NCBI GenBank assembly: GCA_014305285.1 | Contig: JACRSG010000002.1 | Location: forward strand, 124,001 to 188,000 | Direction: 5' to 3' | Length of the DNA: 64,000 nt | DNA from: Campylobacter jejuni | GTDB lineage: Bacteria; Campylobacterota; Campylobacteria; Campylobacterales; Campylobacteraceae | In this document: positions 30,087 through 40,317 of the stretch, piece after piece | How the letters are laid out: each line of letters begins with the position of its first letter | Numbering within the stretch: the stretch's first letter is position 1 | Position numbers and translations under genes: made by a program | Notes under the pieces: model-generated | What the model saw: the letters and a program-made list of their open reading frames with translations, nothing else | What the model was told of the DNA's origin: nothing | Databases searched by the model: none

Positions 30087-30623
30087 TTACTTCTTAGATG
30101 TCTTACCAGCTTTGCGGATAATGCGTTCATCAGAATACTTAACGCCTTTTCCTTTATATGGCTCTGGTGGTCTAAATTCACGAATTTGAGCAGCAACTTG
30201 ACCTACAACTTGTTTATCACTTCCTTTAACTGCAATAGTATTTTTATCAACTACAATTTCAATTCCTTCTGGAATATCATAGTTAATAGGATGAGAAAAA
30301 CCAAGGCTTAGTTCTAAAACTTTACCTTTTAAAGCTGCTTTATAACCAACTCCATTGATTTCAAGAGTTTTTGAAAAACCTTGAGTTAAACCTACAACGA
30401 TATTGTAAGCTAACGCTCTATAAGTTCCCCAAAAAGCTCTACTTTGTCTGTCTTCACCTTTTGGAAAAAAAAGAATATTATTATCTTTAATCTCAACATT
30501 TACATTTGCTTTAGTATCAAGTTCTTTTGCCAAATTTCCTTTTTTAAATTTAAGCAAATTTCCTTCTAATTTTACTTCTACTCCTGTTGGAATAGCAATC
30601 GGTTGTTTACCTATACGAGACAT
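30087..30623 (-). CDS. rplF: 50S ribosomal protein L6
   Basis: 178 residues with two tandem L6 folds and the conserved C-terminal [12 protein letters not shown] motif. Begins [12 protein letters not shown] as in most L6 proteins. The 77-base gap to rpsH upstream is longer than elsewhere in the operon and contains no ORF. Confidence 0.98.
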   Translation of the reverse strand: MSRIGKQPIAIPTGVEVKLEGNLLKFKKGNLAKELDTKANVNVEIKDNNILFFPKGEDRQSRAFWGTYRALAYNIVVGLTQGFSKTLEINGVGYKAALKGKVLELSLGFSHPINYDIPEGIEIVVDKNTIAVKGSDKQVVGQVAAQIREFRPPEPYKGKGVKYSDERIIRKAGKTSKK

Positions 30624-30700
30624 ATTTTTCCTTTTTATTTGTCTAGGATATTTCTACTTTTTTAAAAGAATGGATACCCAATGCCATAAAAAGCAGATTT

Positions 30701-31096
30701 TTACCAAATAGTACATAAAATTTCGCCGCCAACACCTGCTTTATAAGCTTCATCATTAGCTAAAACTCCATGACTTGTGCTAACTACGATAGTACCATAA
30801 CCATTTTTAAAACGTTTAATTTCATCTTTACCTTTATAAACACGACGACCAGGCTTAGAAATTCTTTTAAGCTCATTGATAACACTCTTACCTTTTTCAT
30901 CGTATTTTAAAACCACGTTGATAAATTTCTTTTTATCTGCTTCAACAACATTAAAACTCTCAATATAGCCTTTAGCTTGAAAAATTCCAACTAAAGCTTC
31001 TACAACTTTAGAATGTAAAAGCTTGGTTGTTTCAAGCTTTCTCATTCCTGCATTTCTGATACGAGTGAGTGAATCTGAAATAATATCATTTATCAT
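30701..31096 (-). CDS. rpsH: 30S ribosomal protein S8
   Basis: 131 residues, starting [17 protein letters not shown] and ending with [20 protein letters not shown], the central-domain 16S rRNA-binding surface. In E. coli S8 represses the spc operon; no such regulation can be shown from this sequence. Confidence 0.98.
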   Translation of the reverse strand: MINDIISDSLTRIRNAGMRKLETTKLLHSKVVEALVGIFQAKGYIESFNVVEADKKKFINVVLKYDEKGKSVINELKRISKPGRRVYKGKDEIKRFKNGYGTIVVSTSHGVLANDEAYKAGVGGEILCTIW

Positions 31097-31105
31097 ATTT
31101 TATCC

Positions 31106-31291
31106 TTACCAACTTGCTTTCTTAAGACCTGGAATTAAACCTTCGTTACCCATTTTTCTTAAGCAAACTCTACAAATTCCAAAATCCCTATAAACCGAAT
31201 GCGGACGCCCGCAAATTTGGCATCTTGTATAGCCTCTAACTTTAAATTTAGGCTTGCGTGCTGCTTTTGCAATCATTGATTTTTTAGCCAT
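31106..31291 (-). CDS. rpsN: 30S ribosomal protein S14, zinc type
   Basis: 61 residues from the ATG at 31291, which follows AAAGGAAAGTAAG; an earlier ATG at 31318 would lie inside rplE and give an unrelated extension. Two zinc-binding pairs CQIC and CRVC (about residues 24-27 and 40-43) make this the C+ form. It is shorter than the 101-residue zinc-free type, as expected. Confidence 0.97.
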   Translation of the reverse strand: MAKKSMIAKAARKPKFKVRGYTRCQICGRPHSVYRDFGICRVCLRKMGNEGLIPGLKKASW

Positions 31292-31292
31292 C

Positions 31293-31838
31293 TTACTTTC
31301 CTTTTGCAAATGGCACACCGATAAGTTCTAATAACTTTTGTGCCTCTTTGTCATTTTGTGCTGTTGTAACTATAGAAATGTTCATACCGTGAGTTCTTAA
31401 AATTTTATCATATTCTACTTCTGGGAACATCAACTGCTCATCAAGACCGAAGTTGTAGTTTCCGCGTCCATCAAAACCATCTCCACTTAAACCTCTAAAG
31501 TCTTTTACTCTTGGTAAAGCGATAGAAATCAATTTATCAAGAAAAGCATACATATTTTCTTTTCTTAATGTTACCATTACACCTATAGGAAAACCTTCAC
31601 GAACTTTAAATCCTGCAACTGATTTTTTAGCCTTAGTAATTACAGCCTTTTGTCCTGCAATTAAAGAAATAGTGTCTGCAACATTTTGCAATACTTTTTG
31701 ATCTTTAGCTAACTCACCAGCACCCACGCTGATAACTACTTTTTCGATCACAGGGATAAGCATAGGATTTTTAATATCAAATTCTTTAACCAATGCAGGT
31801 TTAATGCTTTGATTGTATTTTTCTTTTAATCTCATCAT
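31293..31838 (-). CDS. rplE: 50S ribosomal protein L5
   Basis: 181 residues. 5S rRNA-binding protein of the central protuberance, with [30 protein letters not shown] and [23 protein letters not shown] signatures. ATGs at 31838 and 31835 are adjacent; the start differs by one residue only. Confidence 0.98.
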   Translation of the reverse strand: MMRLKEKYNQSIKPALVKEFDIKNPMLIPVIEKVVISVGAGELAKDQKVLQNVADTISLIAGQKAVITKAKKSVAGFKVREGFPIGVMVTLRKENMYAFLDKLISIALPRVKDFRGLSGDGFDGRGNYNFGLDEQLMFPEVEYDKILRTHGMNISIVTTAQNDKEAQKLLELIGVPFAKGK

Positions 31839-31841
31839 CGC

Positions 31842-32075
31842 TTACTCCTGAACTTTTGCCACATTGGAAATATCCATTGGCATTTCTTTATTAATAAAAC
31901 CACCATTTGGGTTTTTCTCGCTAGGCTTAATAGCTTTTTTAGCAATTTTACATCCTTCAACTACCACTTTAAGTGTTTTTGGATATACTGCTAAAACTTT
32001 ACCTGTTTTACCTTTATCATCGCCTGTGATGACCTTAACATTATCACCTTTTTTGATTTTTAATTTAACCGCCAT
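31842..32075 (-). CDS. rplX: 50S ribosomal protein L24
   Basis: 77 residues with a KOW motif ([20 protein letters not shown]). It is an assembly initiator of the large subunit. The start overlaps the rplN stop by one base. Slightly shorter than E. coli L24 (104). Confidence 0.97.
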   Translation of the reverse strand: MAVKLKIKKGDNVKVITGDDKGKTGKVLAVYPKTLKVVVEGCKIAKKAIKPSEKNPNGGFINKEMPMDISNVAKVQE

Positions 32076-32443
32076 TATAATACCTCCGGTGCTAGTGAAA
32101 CGATTTTCATAAAGCCACCATATCTAACTTCTCTGCCCACTGGCCCAAAGATACGAGTTCCGATAGGCTCTCTTTTGTTATCAAGAATAACGGCAGCGTT
32201 TTCATCAAAACGAATCAAAGAACCATTATCTCTATGAATTTCTTTTTTAGTTCTAACGATAACTGCTTTTACCACTTGACCTTTTTTAACTTTTCCATTT
32301 GGTAAAGCTTTTTTAACAGATGCAACGATTACATCACCTACAGTAGCATATCTTCTTTTGCTACCCCCTAAAACCTTGATACACATTAATTCTTTTGCAC
32401 CGCTATTATCAGCAACTGCAAGTCTAGTAAAACTTTGAATCAT
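32075..32443 (-). CDS. rplN: 50S ribosomal protein L14
   Basis: 122 residues, beginning [18 protein letters not shown] with the L14 signature [20 protein letters not shown]. It contacts the small subunit at bridge B8. The start overlaps the rpsQ stop by one base. Confidence 0.98.
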   Translation of the reverse strand: MIQSFTRLAVADNSGAKELMCIKVLGGSKRRYATVGDVIVASVKKALPNGKVKKGQVVKAVIVRTKKEIHRDNGSLIRFDENAAVILDNKREPIGTRIFGPVGREVRYGGFMKIVSLAPEVL

Positions 32444-32694
32444 TACTCAACTCCTGCAGCTAATACAGATTTTAAGCGAAATGATTTTCTTTTTGAAAAT
32501 GGTCTGCATTCTACTGCAACAACAGTATCGCCCACTTTAACTTCATTTCTCTCATCATGAATTAGATATTTTTTAAAGCGTTTAATAATTTTTCTATATC
32601 TTGGATGAACCACTTTTCTTTCAACCAAAACACTCGCGGTTTTTTCACCAGCGATTTTAACAACAACGCCTTGAATTTCTCTTTTAAATGCCAT
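32443..32694 (-). CDS. rpsQ: 30S ribosomal protein S17
   Basis: 83 residues of the OB-fold S17 family with [19 protein letters not shown] and [20 protein letters not shown]. Normal length; contiguous with rpmC. Confidence 0.97.
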   Translation of the reverse strand: MAFKREIQGVVVKIAGEKTASVLVERKVVHPRYRKIIKRFKKYLIHDERNEVKVGDTVVAVECRPFSKRKSFRLKSVLAAGVE

Positions 32695-32703
32695 TTTCTA
32701 TCC

Positions 32704-32889
32704 TTATCTTAAAGCGTTAATTGCTGTATTTATTCTAGCAATGTCTTTTTTTACTTGGCTAATCTCTTTTGGATTAGTAAGTTGCATTGTTTTTAGCTTT
32801 TGTTTTAAAGTGAATAAAAGCACCTTTTTTTCTTTTAGCATTGTTGCAAGCTCAGCTGCTGTTTTATCTTTAATCTCAGTATATTTCAT
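32704..32889 (-). CDS. rpmC: 50S ribosomal protein L29
   Basis: 61 residues from [10 protein letters not shown]; an earlier in-frame ATG at 32910 lies within rplP and is less likely, since the family starts with a sequence like MKxxEL. A two-helix protein at the polypeptide exit tunnel that binds trigger factor and SRP. The L29 signature [20 protein letters not shown] is present. Confidence 0.95.
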
Positions 32890-33301
32890 TTTGGCTCTCT
32901 CTTGTAACAAACTTAGTTTTAAATGGAAGTTTATGCATAGCTAAAGTCAATGCTTCTCTTGCCATTTCTTCGCTTACTCCTGCCATTTCATAAACAATAC
33001 GGCCTGGCTTGATATTCATTACCCATTCTTCAACGCCACCTTTACCTTTACCCATACGAGTTTCTAAAGGTTTTTTTGTCAAAGGCTTATCTGGGAAAAC
33101 TCTAATCCAAGTTTTTCCTTGTCTTTTAACAAAACGAGTTAAAGCGATACGTGCTGCTTCGATTTGGCGTGAGTTAATGCGTCCTGCTTCAGTTGCTTTT
33201 AATGCAAATTCACCAAAAGTAAATTCTGTTCCACGATTAGCATAACCTCTGTTACGCCCTTTCATCATTTTGCGATATTTAGTTCTTTTTGGCATTAACA
33301 T
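32876..33301 (-). CDS. rplP: 50S ribosomal protein L16
   Basis: 141 residues, starting [19 protein letters not shown] like E. coli MLQPKRTKFRK, which supports the first ATG. Contains the [17 protein letters not shown] region near the A-site tRNA. Overlaps rpmC by 14 bases. Confidence 0.98.
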
Positions 33302-33303
33302 GA

Positions 33304-34005
33304 TTATTTACCCCTTCTTGTGCGTCTTAGCTTTTTAGCTTGAACACTTTCTTCAGTTTTTTCAGGTTGCATACCTTTGTGCAATACTTCACCTTTAAAG
33401 ATCCATACTTTAACCCCTATATTTCCATAAGTAGTTCTAGCTTCTGCAAAACCATAGTCGATTTTTGCTCTTAAAGTATGAAGCGGAACGCGTCCTTCAA
33501 GATACCATTCTGTTCTTGCCATTTCAGCACCGCCTAAACGACCAGAAACTGAAACTTTAATCCCTTTAGCACCTGCTTTTTGCGCACCTTGGATTACTTT
33601 TTTCATTGCTCTTCTAAAAGCGATTCTTTTTTCAAGTTGAGTTGCAACACTTTCAGCAGCAAGTTGAGCTGAAGCTCCTGCTTTTCTTTCTTCTTTGATA
33701 TTGATATTTACATCTTTGCCGATTAAATCTTGCAATTCTTTTCTTAAATTATCAACATCACTACCTTTTTTACCGATGATGATGCCTGGTCTTGCAGCAA
33801 CTACAGTAACGCGAAGTTTTTTAGCAGTTCTTTCTACTAAAATTTGGCTGACTCCTGCATAATAAAGTTTTCTTTTTAAGAAAGCTCTGATTTTGTAATC
33901 TTCGCCAATATTTTCTACTACATTTGCTTTAGTTGGAAACCATCTTGATTCCCAGTTTCTATTGATTCCTAGTCTTAGACCAATTGGATTAACTTTTTGT
34001 CCCAT
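33304..34005 (-). CDS. rpsC: 30S ribosomal protein S3
   Basis: 233 residues: N-terminal KH-type RNA-binding domain ([15 protein letters not shown], about residues 76-90) and the C-terminal S3 domain ([20 protein letters not shown]). It lines the mRNA entry channel. The start overlaps the rplV stop by one base. Confidence 0.98.
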   Translation of the reverse strand: MGQKVNPIGLRLGINRNWESRWFPTKANVVENIGEDYKIRAFLKRKLYYAGVSQILVERTAKKLRVTVVAARPGIIIGKKGSDVDNLRKELQDLIGKDVNINIKEERKAGASAQLAAESVATQLEKRIAFRRAMKKVIQGAQKAGAKGIKVSVSGRLGGAEMARTEWYLEGRVPLHTLRAKIDYGFAEARTTYGNIGVKVWIFKGEVLHKGMQPEKTEESVQAKKLRRTRRGK

Positions 34006-34415
34006 TAGCTTTCCTTTTTCACTCTTGCTTTTTTAGTGCTTGTTGTTTTTTTAACTGGAGTTTTTTTAGCTACTGTTTTTTTCTCTCCAGCTTTCACTTC
34101 CGCTTTCGCCACTTCTACTAAAATATGTGAAGTTGGTTTTCTAATACGACTTGCACTTCCCCTAGCTCTTGGTCTAAATCTTTTTAATACCGCAGCTGCA
34201 TCAACACGACAACTTTTTACAATCACTTCGTTTGCTTCAAAGCCACCATTTGCTACTGCACTTGAAATTGCATTTGCAATATATTTTGCACCTTTATTTG
34301 GCATAAATTTTAAACTAGCCATAGCTAATTCTGCATTCATCCCTTGAACTTCTCTAGCAATCAATCTTGCTTTAGTTGGAGATAATCTTACGAATTTAAT
34401 TAATGCTTTACTCAT
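34005..34415 (-). CDS. rplV: 50S ribosomal protein L22 with lysine-rich tail
   Basis: 136 residues. Residues 1-110 form the L22 fold with the tunnel-facing beta hairpin ([20 protein letters not shown]). The C-terminus has an extra lysine/threonine-rich tail of about 25 residues ([20 protein letters not shown]), longer than E. coli L22 (110). Such tails vary between species; it may add rRNA contacts. Confidence 0.97.
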   Translation of the reverse strand: MSKALIKFVRLSPTKARLIAREVQGMNAELAMASLKFMPNKGAKYIANAISSAVANGGFEANEVIVKSCRVDAAAVLKRFRPRARGSASRIRKPTSHILVEVAKAEVKAGEKKTVAKKTPVKKTTSTKKARVKKES

Positions 34416-34425
34416 ATCTTATCCC

Positions 34426-34707
34426 TTACTTACCAATTTTCTTTTGTACAGAGCCTTTATGCCCTTTAAACGTGCGTGTTGGAGCAAATTCACCAAGCTT
34501 ATAACCGATGTGATTTTCAGTGATATAAACTGGAATGAAACTTTTACCATTATGAACATTAAATGTAAGTCCTATCATATCAGGAGTAATTGTGCTTCTT
34601 CTTGACCAAGTTTTAATTGGTTTGTTATCATTAGCCTTTTTAGCAGCGATGACTTTTTTCATTACATGATCATCAACAAAAGGACCTTTTTTTAGTGATC
34701 TAGCCAT
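34426..34707 (-). CDS. rpsS: 30S ribosomal protein S19
   Basis: 93 residues; [18 protein letters not shown] at the start and [17 protein letters not shown] at the C-terminus are diagnostic. Head protein of the small subunit that contacts S13 and the A-site. Confidence 0.98.
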
Positions 34708-34708
34708 C

Positions 34709-35539
34709 TTACTTTCCTTTTCTTCTTGAAATTATTAGCTTATCGCTAGCTTTTTTACGACGAGTTTTCGCACCTTTAGTTGGTTTACCCCATGGAGTTA
34801 CTGGATGACGGCCTGAATTTTTCTTACCTTCACCCCCACCGTGCGGGTGATCTACTGGGTTCATAGCAGAACCACGAGTTTGTGGACGGATACCTCTATG
34901 GCGATTTCTACCTGCTTTACCGATAGTTACGTTAGCCCATTCTTCATTTCCAACTTCGCCGATACTTGCCATACATTCAGCTAAAACTTGTCTCATTTCG
35001 CCACTTGCAAGTCTTAAGATAACGTATTTTTCTTCTTTACCCATAAGTTGTGCGTAAGCACCTGCAGAACGGATCATTTGACCGCCTTTGCCTGGTTTTA
35101 ACTCAACATTATGAACGATAGTACCCACAGGAATGTTTTTAAGTTTCATTGCATTACCTGGTTTGATATCAAGTCCGCTTTCAGCAGCCGCAACGATATC
35201 ACCAACGCTTAATCCACGTGGTTGAAGAATATATCTTTTTTCACCATCTTTATAAGCAATCAAAGCAATTCTACAATTTCTGTATGGATCATACTCGATC
35301 GCTTCTACCTTACCTTCTATACCGAATTTACGACGTTTAAAATCGATAATTCTATAAAGTTTTTTAGTGCCCGCTTCTTTATGACGACTTGTAATTCTTC
35401 CACAACTGTTGCGACCTGCATGTGCTGGAAGTTTAACAAGTAGTGAGCGTACGCTTGGTTTAGCTGTAATATCTTCAGAACTTAAACCTGTGATATACCT
35501 TCTACTTGGAGTATATGGTTTATAAGTTTTAATTGCCAT
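34709..35539 (-). CDS. rplB: 50S ribosomal protein L2
   Basis: 276 residues. Contains the RNA-binding region [16 protein letters not shown] and the peptidyl-transferase-associated [17 protein letters not shown] with the conserved histidine. Full length. Confidence 0.99.
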
Positions 35540-35540
35540 C

Positions 35541-35822
35541 TTAAGCCTCCGTATTTTCTAAGCTAACACCTTCAGGTAGCTTAACATAGAATTTTTTATA
35601 ATCGTTTCTTTGACCTAAACGACCTCTAAAACGCTTAACTTTTCCATCCATTCTTAAAGAATTGATACTTTTTGGAGTTACACCGAAATACTCTTTTAAA
35701 ACCGCTTTTAAGCTTGTTTTAGTCATTTTTGGTGAAGTTTGAATAACTACGACACCTTGCTCTTGCAAATTCAAACTTTTTTCTGTGTAAAGTATAGTCT
35801 TTATATCAGTAATATCTGCCAT
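35541..35822 (-). CDS. rplW: 50S ribosomal protein L23
   Basis: 93 residues; [20 protein letters not shown] and [21 protein letters not shown] match L23, which sits at the tunnel exit and docks trigger factor. Normal length. Confidence 0.97.
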   Translation of the reverse strand: MADITDIKTILYTEKSLNLQEQGVVVIQTSPKMTKTSLKAVLKEYFGVTPKSINSLRMDGKVKRFRGRLGQRNDYKKFYVKLPEGVSLENTEA

Positions 35823-35824
35823 AA

Positions 35825-36439
35825 TTATCCCTCTTTTGTAATAGATTCTAACGCTGATTTTTCTATAATAACAGCATTAAATACAGATACTAAATAAGCA
35901 TTTACTTCAGTTACATCAACTACATAGCAATTTGCTAAATTTCTGTAAGCTAAAAGTGTTCTTTCATCTAGTAAATCTTTAACGATTAAAGCATCTTTCA
36001 CGCCAAGTTTTTTAATCACAGCGTTTGCATCTTTTGTTTTACCACTTTCAATAGCTAAAGAATCAGCAGTAAATAATGCACCTTGAGCTGCTTTATCTGC
36101 TAAAGCTCTTTCAAGTGCCAATCTTTTTTGTTTTTTATTTACTTTTTGGAAGTAGTTTCTTTCATTTGTTGGACCAAAAGCAACCGCACCACCTACCCAA
36201 ACATTAGTTCTAGTTGAACCCGCTCTAGCACCGCCACGACCTTTTTGTCTCCAAGGTTTTTTACCACCACCACTTACATCGCTTCTACCTTTAGTATGAG
36301 CTGTATTTGCTCTTAAACTTGCAAGGTAAGATTTTACATATAAGTAAAGATTGTGTGAATTTACTTCCGCATATTTTGAAGGTAAATCAAGTTCACCTGC
36401 TTTTTCTAATTTGTCATTTAAAACAACTACTTTACTCAT
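35825..36439 (-). CDS. rplD: 50S ribosomal protein L4
   Basis: 204 residues with the extended tunnel loop ([20 protein letters not shown] and following arginines) and a C-terminal Rossmann-like domain. In E. coli L4 also represses the S10 operon through its leader; here the leader holds only a small hairpin. The start overlaps rplC by four bases (ATGA). Confidence 0.98.
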   Translation of the reverse strand: MSKVVVLNDKLEKAGELDLPSKYAEVNSHNLYLYVKSYLASLRANTAHTKGRSDVSGGGKKPWRQKGRGGARAGSTRTNVWVGGAVAFGPTNERNYFQKVNKKQKRLALERALADKAAQGALFTADSLAIESGKTKDANAVIKKLGVKDALIVKDLLDERTLLAYRNLANCYVVDVTEVNAYLVSVFNAVIIEKSALESITKEG

Positions 36440-37011
36440 TTTGCAATCCTTATTTTACCCATAGCACCATTATAACCCGGTACTGCACCTTTAACTACTA
36501 AAATTTTGTTTTCAGCATCATAAGATACAACTTCGTTTTTAACAGTTACTCTAGTATTTCCATAATGTCCCGCCATTTTCATACCTGGTTGAACACGACC
36601 CGGCCATTCTCTATTACCGATAGATCCGTGGCGTCTATGAAATCTTGAACCATGACTTGCTGGACCCCCTGCGAAGTTATGTCTTTTCATAACACCGCTA
36701 TAACCTCTACCTTTAGTGTTAAAACTTACTTTTAAAATTTTTGCTTCATTTAATGGAGTTTCATCTAAATCTCCTGCTTCAGTGTTTGCCACTTCTAAAG
36801 TCGCAAATCTATTGTATTCTGCAGAAAGATTGTATTTTTTTTGTTGTCCTACGACACATTTATTACTTGCTTTACCTTTTGGATACGCTACTAAAGCCTT
36901 TCCGCCTTCAACTTCACATACTTTTACATTTACAACTCTTAGTAGAGTTACAGCGATACTTGGATTAGTAATTATTCTGCTCATTCCGATTTTTTCTACA
37001 ATATATTCCAT
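36436..37011 (-). CDS. rplC: 50S ribosomal protein L3
   Basis: 191 residues, beginning [14 protein letters not shown]. The conserved [20 protein letters not shown] loop reaches the peptidyl-transferase centre, and the [15 protein letters not shown] region is typical. Shorter than E. coli (209). Confidence 0.98.
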   Translation of the reverse strand: MEYIVEKIGMSRIITNPSIAVTLLRVVNVKVCEVEGGKALVAYPKGKASNKCVVGQQKKYNLSAEYNRFATLEVANTEAGDLDETPLNEAKILKVSFNTKGRGYSGVMKRHNFAGGPASHGSRFHRRHGSIGNREWPGRVQPGMKMAGHYGNTRVTVKNEVVSYDAENKILVVKGAVPGYNGAMGKIRIAK

Positions 37012-37020
37012 ATTTTATCC

Positions 37021-37332
37021 TTACTTACCCATAGCTCTTACTTCAACGCTTACTTCTGGTGCTAAATCGAGCTTGGTTAAAGAATCAACTGTATCTGGAG
37101 TCGCTGCTACGATATCTAGCATACGCGTGTGAATTCTTATTTCAAACTGCTCACGAGAATCTTTGTTAATGTGTGGAGATTTTAAAACTGTATAGCGTTT
37201 GATTTTAGTAGGCATTGGTATCGGACCTCTGATATCTGCACCTGTTCTTTTGACAGCTTCTACAATTGCTGCAACTGTTCTGTCTAGTACTCGATGGTCA
37301 TAAGCTTTTAGCTTAAGCCTAATTCTTTCCAT
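37021..37332 (-). CDS. rpsJ: 30S ribosomal protein S10
   Basis: 103 residues with [17 protein letters not shown] and [16 protein letters not shown]-like region plus [16 protein letters not shown]. First gene of the S10 operon; a strong promoter and a hairpin lie in its 5' leader. Confidence 0.98.
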   Translation of the reverse strand: MERIRLKLKAYDHRVLDRTVAAIVEAVKRTGADIRGPIPMPTKIKRYTVLKSPHINKDSREQFEIRIHTRMLDIVAATPDTVDSLTKLDLAPEVSVEVRAMGK

Positions 37333-37355
37333 AATATTTCCTTTAAAAAGAACTC

Positions 37356-37372
37356 GTTAGTTAAAAACTAAC
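37356..37372 (-). promoter_or_regulatory. hairpin in the S10 operon leader
   Basis: GTTAGTT (37356-37362), a three-base loop and AACTAAC (37366-37372) form a perfect 7-bp stem about 24 bases before rpsJ. No run of U follows, so it is not a standard terminator. It may be a mRNA stability or translational control element; this is inference. Confidence 0.4.
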
Positions 37373-37396
37373 CCAATTTATAAAAATTGAAATGAG

Positions 37397-37425
37397 AGTA
37401 TATAAAATCTTGTTTTCAAAGTCAA
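37397..37425 (-). promoter_or_regulatory. near-consensus sigma70 promoter of the S10 operon
   Basis: On the minus strand TTGACT (-35, 37425-37420), a 17-base spacer and TATACT (-10, 37402-37397). Most Campylobacter promoters lack a -35, so a matched hexamer with ideal spacing marks a strong housekeeping promoter, as expected for ribosomal genes. The start would be near 37390, leaving a leader of about 60 bases. Confidence 0.8.
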
Positions 37426-37531
37426 GGAATTTGATAAAAATTTTTATATTATTTTCCTTTTAAGAAGGATAAAAATAGAATTTTTTAGAATTTAAAAATT
37501 ATCATTATTTTTTAAATTTTGTATACAATAC

Positions 37532-38293
37532 TCAATATCTTATTTCATTAAATTTCAAAAAATCTCTTAATTTTTCATATTCCCGATTTTCTAAATAACG
37601 ATGTTTTCCCGCCTTTAACATGCCAAGATCTAAAGCTCCAAAAGCAACACGCTTAAGATCCATGACTTCAAGGTCAAAATGCCCAAAAAAACGTCTAAGC
37701 TCTCTATTTTTACCCTCATTTATAACTACTCTAAGTTTAGTATAGCCTCCGCTTGATCCAAAAATTTCAAAGTCTATAAAAGGAGTAAAACTCATAGAGG
37801 TGATTTTAGTTTTTGCGTGTGCGCCTTTTTTTTCGTTTTTAATCTCAAGTCCATTTTGCATGGCTTCGATGACTTGTTTGCTCACCACACCTTTAACTTT
37901 AAGATAGTATTCTCTTTCTAAATCGCTATGCATTAAAGCATTGGCAATCACAGGCGAATCCGTAAGTAAAAGCAAGCCCTCGCTTGCATAATCCAGCCTG
38001 CCTACACTAAGCCAAGTGCTAAATTGTCTTGGCAAGGTATCGTATATAATTTTTCTTCCACGATCATCTTTTTTACTGACAATTTCGCCTTTTTGTTTAT
38101 GATAGATTATCACGCTAAATTGCGTTCTTTTTTGTATTCTTTTACCCTTAACAAAGACTTTATCATCAAATTTAACTTCATCGCTTAAAAGAGCAATTTT
38201 GTTGTTTATTTTCACTAAGTTTTGTTTGATAAGCTCATCAGCTTCACGGCGTGAATAACGGGTATTGTGGGATATAAATTTATTAATTCTCAT
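37532..38293 (-). CDS. rluB: RluB/RsuA-family 23S or 16S rRNA pseudouridine synthase
   Basis: 253 residues: an N-terminal S4 RNA-binding domain (1-60, MRINKFISHNTRYSRREADELI) and a pseudouridine synthase domain with the catalytic aspartate in SVGRLDYASEGLLLLTDS (about residue 100). The family motif NEGKNRELRRFFGHF follows. RluB-type enzymes modify the large-subunit peptidyl-transferase region; RsuA cannot be excluded. Downstream of rnj, separated by a hairpin. Confidence 0.88.
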   Translation of the reverse strand: MRINKFISHNTRYSRREADELIKQNLVKINNKIALLSDEVKFDDKVFVKGKRIQKRTQFSVIIYHKQKGEIVSKKDDRGRKIIYDTLPRQFSTWLSVGRLDYASEGLLLLTDSPVIANALMHSDLEREYYLKVKGVVSKQVIEAMQNGLEIKNEKKGAHAKTKITSMSFTPFIDFEIFGSSGGYTKLRVVINEGKNRELRRFFGHFDLEVMDLKRVAFGALDLGMLKAGKHRYLENREYEKLRDFLKFNEIRY

Positions 38294-38305
38294 TTGATCT
38301 TCCTT

Positions 38306-38329
38306 AAAAAGGGCATTTTTGCCCTTTTT
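38306..38329 (-). terminator. hairpin between rnj and rluB
   Basis: AAAAAGGGC and GCCCTTTTT arms (38306-38314 and 38321-38329) with a six-base loop form a compact GC-cored stem with a U-run on the minus strand. It begins at the rnj stop codon and lies just before the rluB ribosome site, so it probably reduces read-through into rluB. Confidence 0.7.
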
Positions 38330-40317
38330 TACATTACAAATATAGTTGGAACTATGGTTGGGTATTTTTTAATCTTTCTAAAGATATGTTTTCTTAAAAC
38401 TTGGCGGATTTGATTTTCTAAAAATCTTGGATCATTGAGTACTTCATCTTTAACATTGATAAAAAATTGCCCTAAAACTTCAGCCATATCTTTGCTAAAA
38501 GCATGATCGTGTTTATCGGCTACAAGTCCATAGCTAAATACCCTTGGTTTGTTGATCAGTGTTTTTGTAGCTTTGTCAATTTGTGCGATAATAACTACTA
38601 TACCACTATCTGCAAGTTTTTGACGATCTATAACCACATCATCGGCAATTTGTTTGTTGATTTGATTATCTACAAAAACTTTACCTGTTTTTACAGTTTT
38701 TATGCGTTTGACATATTTTTGACAGAGCTCTACTTGATCGCCATCACTCATAAGATAGATATTTCTTTCAGGGATACCACACTTCATAGCTGTTTCTTTA
38801 TGTTTCGTGATGTGATTGTATTCTCCATGAACTGGTAAGAAAAATTTAGGCTTAGTAAGGGTTAGCATAAGTTTTTGCTCTTCTATGCTAGCGTGTCCGC
38901 TTACATGAATTTCGCTAAATTCTTGATACGCTACTTTAGCTCCTGCTTTTAAAAGATAGTCAAGCACCGCAGAAACGCTTGCTTCATTTCCTGGTATAGC
39001 TTTGGCTGAAATGATCACTTGATCTGTAGGTTTGATCTTTATAAATTTATGCTCATCTGTTGCCATTCTATAAAGTGCACTCATGGTTTCACCTTGACTT
39101 CCTGTAGTTACGATAAGCACTTCATTGTCTTTGTATTTGCTTACTTCATCAGCATCGATGAAAATTTTTCTATCGAGTTTGATATAGCCTAATTCCATAG
39201 TGGTATAAAGATTTCTTTCCATAGAACGACCGATAACACAAACTTTTCTGCCGTATTTTAAACCATAAGTGATAGCCTGATAAACACGGTGAATATTAGA
39301 ACTAAAAGTACTCATAATCACCCTACCCTTAGTGCGTGCAAAGATTTGATCAAAAGTTGACCCTACAGAGCTTTCGCTTTTTGTATAACCTTCTTTATAA
39401 GAATTTGTACTATCACTTAAAAGACATAAGACCCCTTCTTCTCCATAATGTGCTAAACGCCCTAAGTCTGTAGGATAGCCATCGATTGGAGTTTGATCGA
39501 TTTTAAAATCACCCGTGTGGATAATAGTTCCTGCTTTTGTCTTGATCGCAAGTGCTGAAGCATCAATGATAGAATGCGTGATATGTATCCACTCTATATC
39601 AAATTCGCCTATCTCATAAACACGGCGTTTTTCTACAGGGCGAAACCATTTGCGTTCTGCCTTTAAGCCATGTTCTTCAAATTTGTTTGAAATCATTCCT
39701 AAAGCCAAAGGTGTAGCGTAGATAGGAAATTGAAATTCTTTAAAGAAATAAGGCACTGCACCGATATGATCTTCGTGTGCATGAGTGATCACTATACCAC
39801 GAATTTTATCTTTGATTTTTCTCACATAATCAAAATCAGGGATGATAATGTCCACCCCATGCATGGTTCCATCTGGAAAACTCATACCTATATCTACTAT
39901 AATTGCGTCTTTATTAGTTTCAAAAACGCTAATATTTCCACCAATTTCCCCTAATCCTCCTAAAGGAGTGATGCGGATTTTATGCTCGCTAGAATTATTA
40001 TACTTTAAAGGGTGTAAGCGGTTTTCATGTGAAACACGGTTAGCTTCTATACACTCTGCAAGAGCGATTTGCCAATCTTCATTACCTGTGAGTTTTGAAG
40101 GAAGATTCCGACTTTTTTTCTTTTTTTTCTCAGTTTTATTCTCTGAGTTTTCAGAATTTTCCTTGTTAGAATTTTGATTAGCTACTGCAGTATCATTTTC
40201 ATTTTGTAAAGAATCAGCTAATTTTTTTCTACGATTTTTATATTTATAGCGTTTATTATTTTTTGAATTTGAGTTTGGATTTTGTTCGTTTTTATTTATT
40301 TCTTTGTTTTCGTCCAT
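38329..40317 (-). CDS. rnj: ribonuclease J
   Basis: 662 residues. The metallo-beta-lactamase/beta-CASP core (about 110-660) has the zinc motif THAHEDHIGA, VDIGMSFPDG, HTGDFKID and HVSGHAS. Residues 1-85 form a lysine- and asparagine-rich, disordered N-terminal extension like that seen in H. pylori RNase J, where it aids RNA binding. RNase J is the main 5'-3' exonuclease and endonuclease for mRNA decay in these bacteria. The second ATG (40317) is chosen because AAAGG sits six bases before it; the ATG at 40323 touches the ribosome site. Confidence 0.96.
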   Translation of the reverse strand: MDENKEINKNEQNPNSNSKNNKRYKYKNRRKKLADSLQNENDTAVANQNSNKENSENSENKTEKKKKKSRNLPSKLTGNEDWQIALAECIEANRVSHENRLHPLKYNNSSEHKIRITPLGGLGEIGGNISVFETNKDAIIVDIGMSFPDGTMHGVDIIIPDFDYVRKIKDKIRGIVITHAHEDHIGAVPYFFKEFQFPIYATPLALGMISNKFEEHGLKAERKWFRPVEKRRVYEIGEFDIEWIHITHSIIDASALAIKTKAGTIIHTGDFKIDQTPIDGYPTDLGRLAHYGEEGVLCLLSDSTNSYKEGYTKSESSVGSTFDQIFARTKGRVIMSTFSSNIHRVYQAITYGLKYGRKVCVIGRSMERNLYTTMELGYIKLDRKIFIDADEVSKYKDNEVLIVTTGSQGETMSALYRMATDEHKFIKIKPTDQVIISAKAIPGNEASVSAVLDYLLKAGAKVAYQEFSEIHVSGHASIEEQKLMLTLTKPKFFLPVHGEYNHITKHKETAMKCGIPERNIYLMSDGDQVELCQKYVKRIKTVKTGKVFVDNQINKQIADDVVIDRQKLADSGIVVIIAQIDKATKTLINKPRVFSYGLVADKHDHAFSKDMAEVLGQFFINVKDEVLNDPRFLENQIRQVLRKHIFRKIKKYPTIVPTIFVM

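Noticed and set aside
36716-37132. 138-residue plus-strand ORF opposite rplC
   Set aside because: Antisense shadow of ribosomal genes with no independent signals.
39842-40177. 111-residue plus-strand ORF opposite rnj
   Set aside because: Composition mirrors the rnj codon pattern; no ribosome site.
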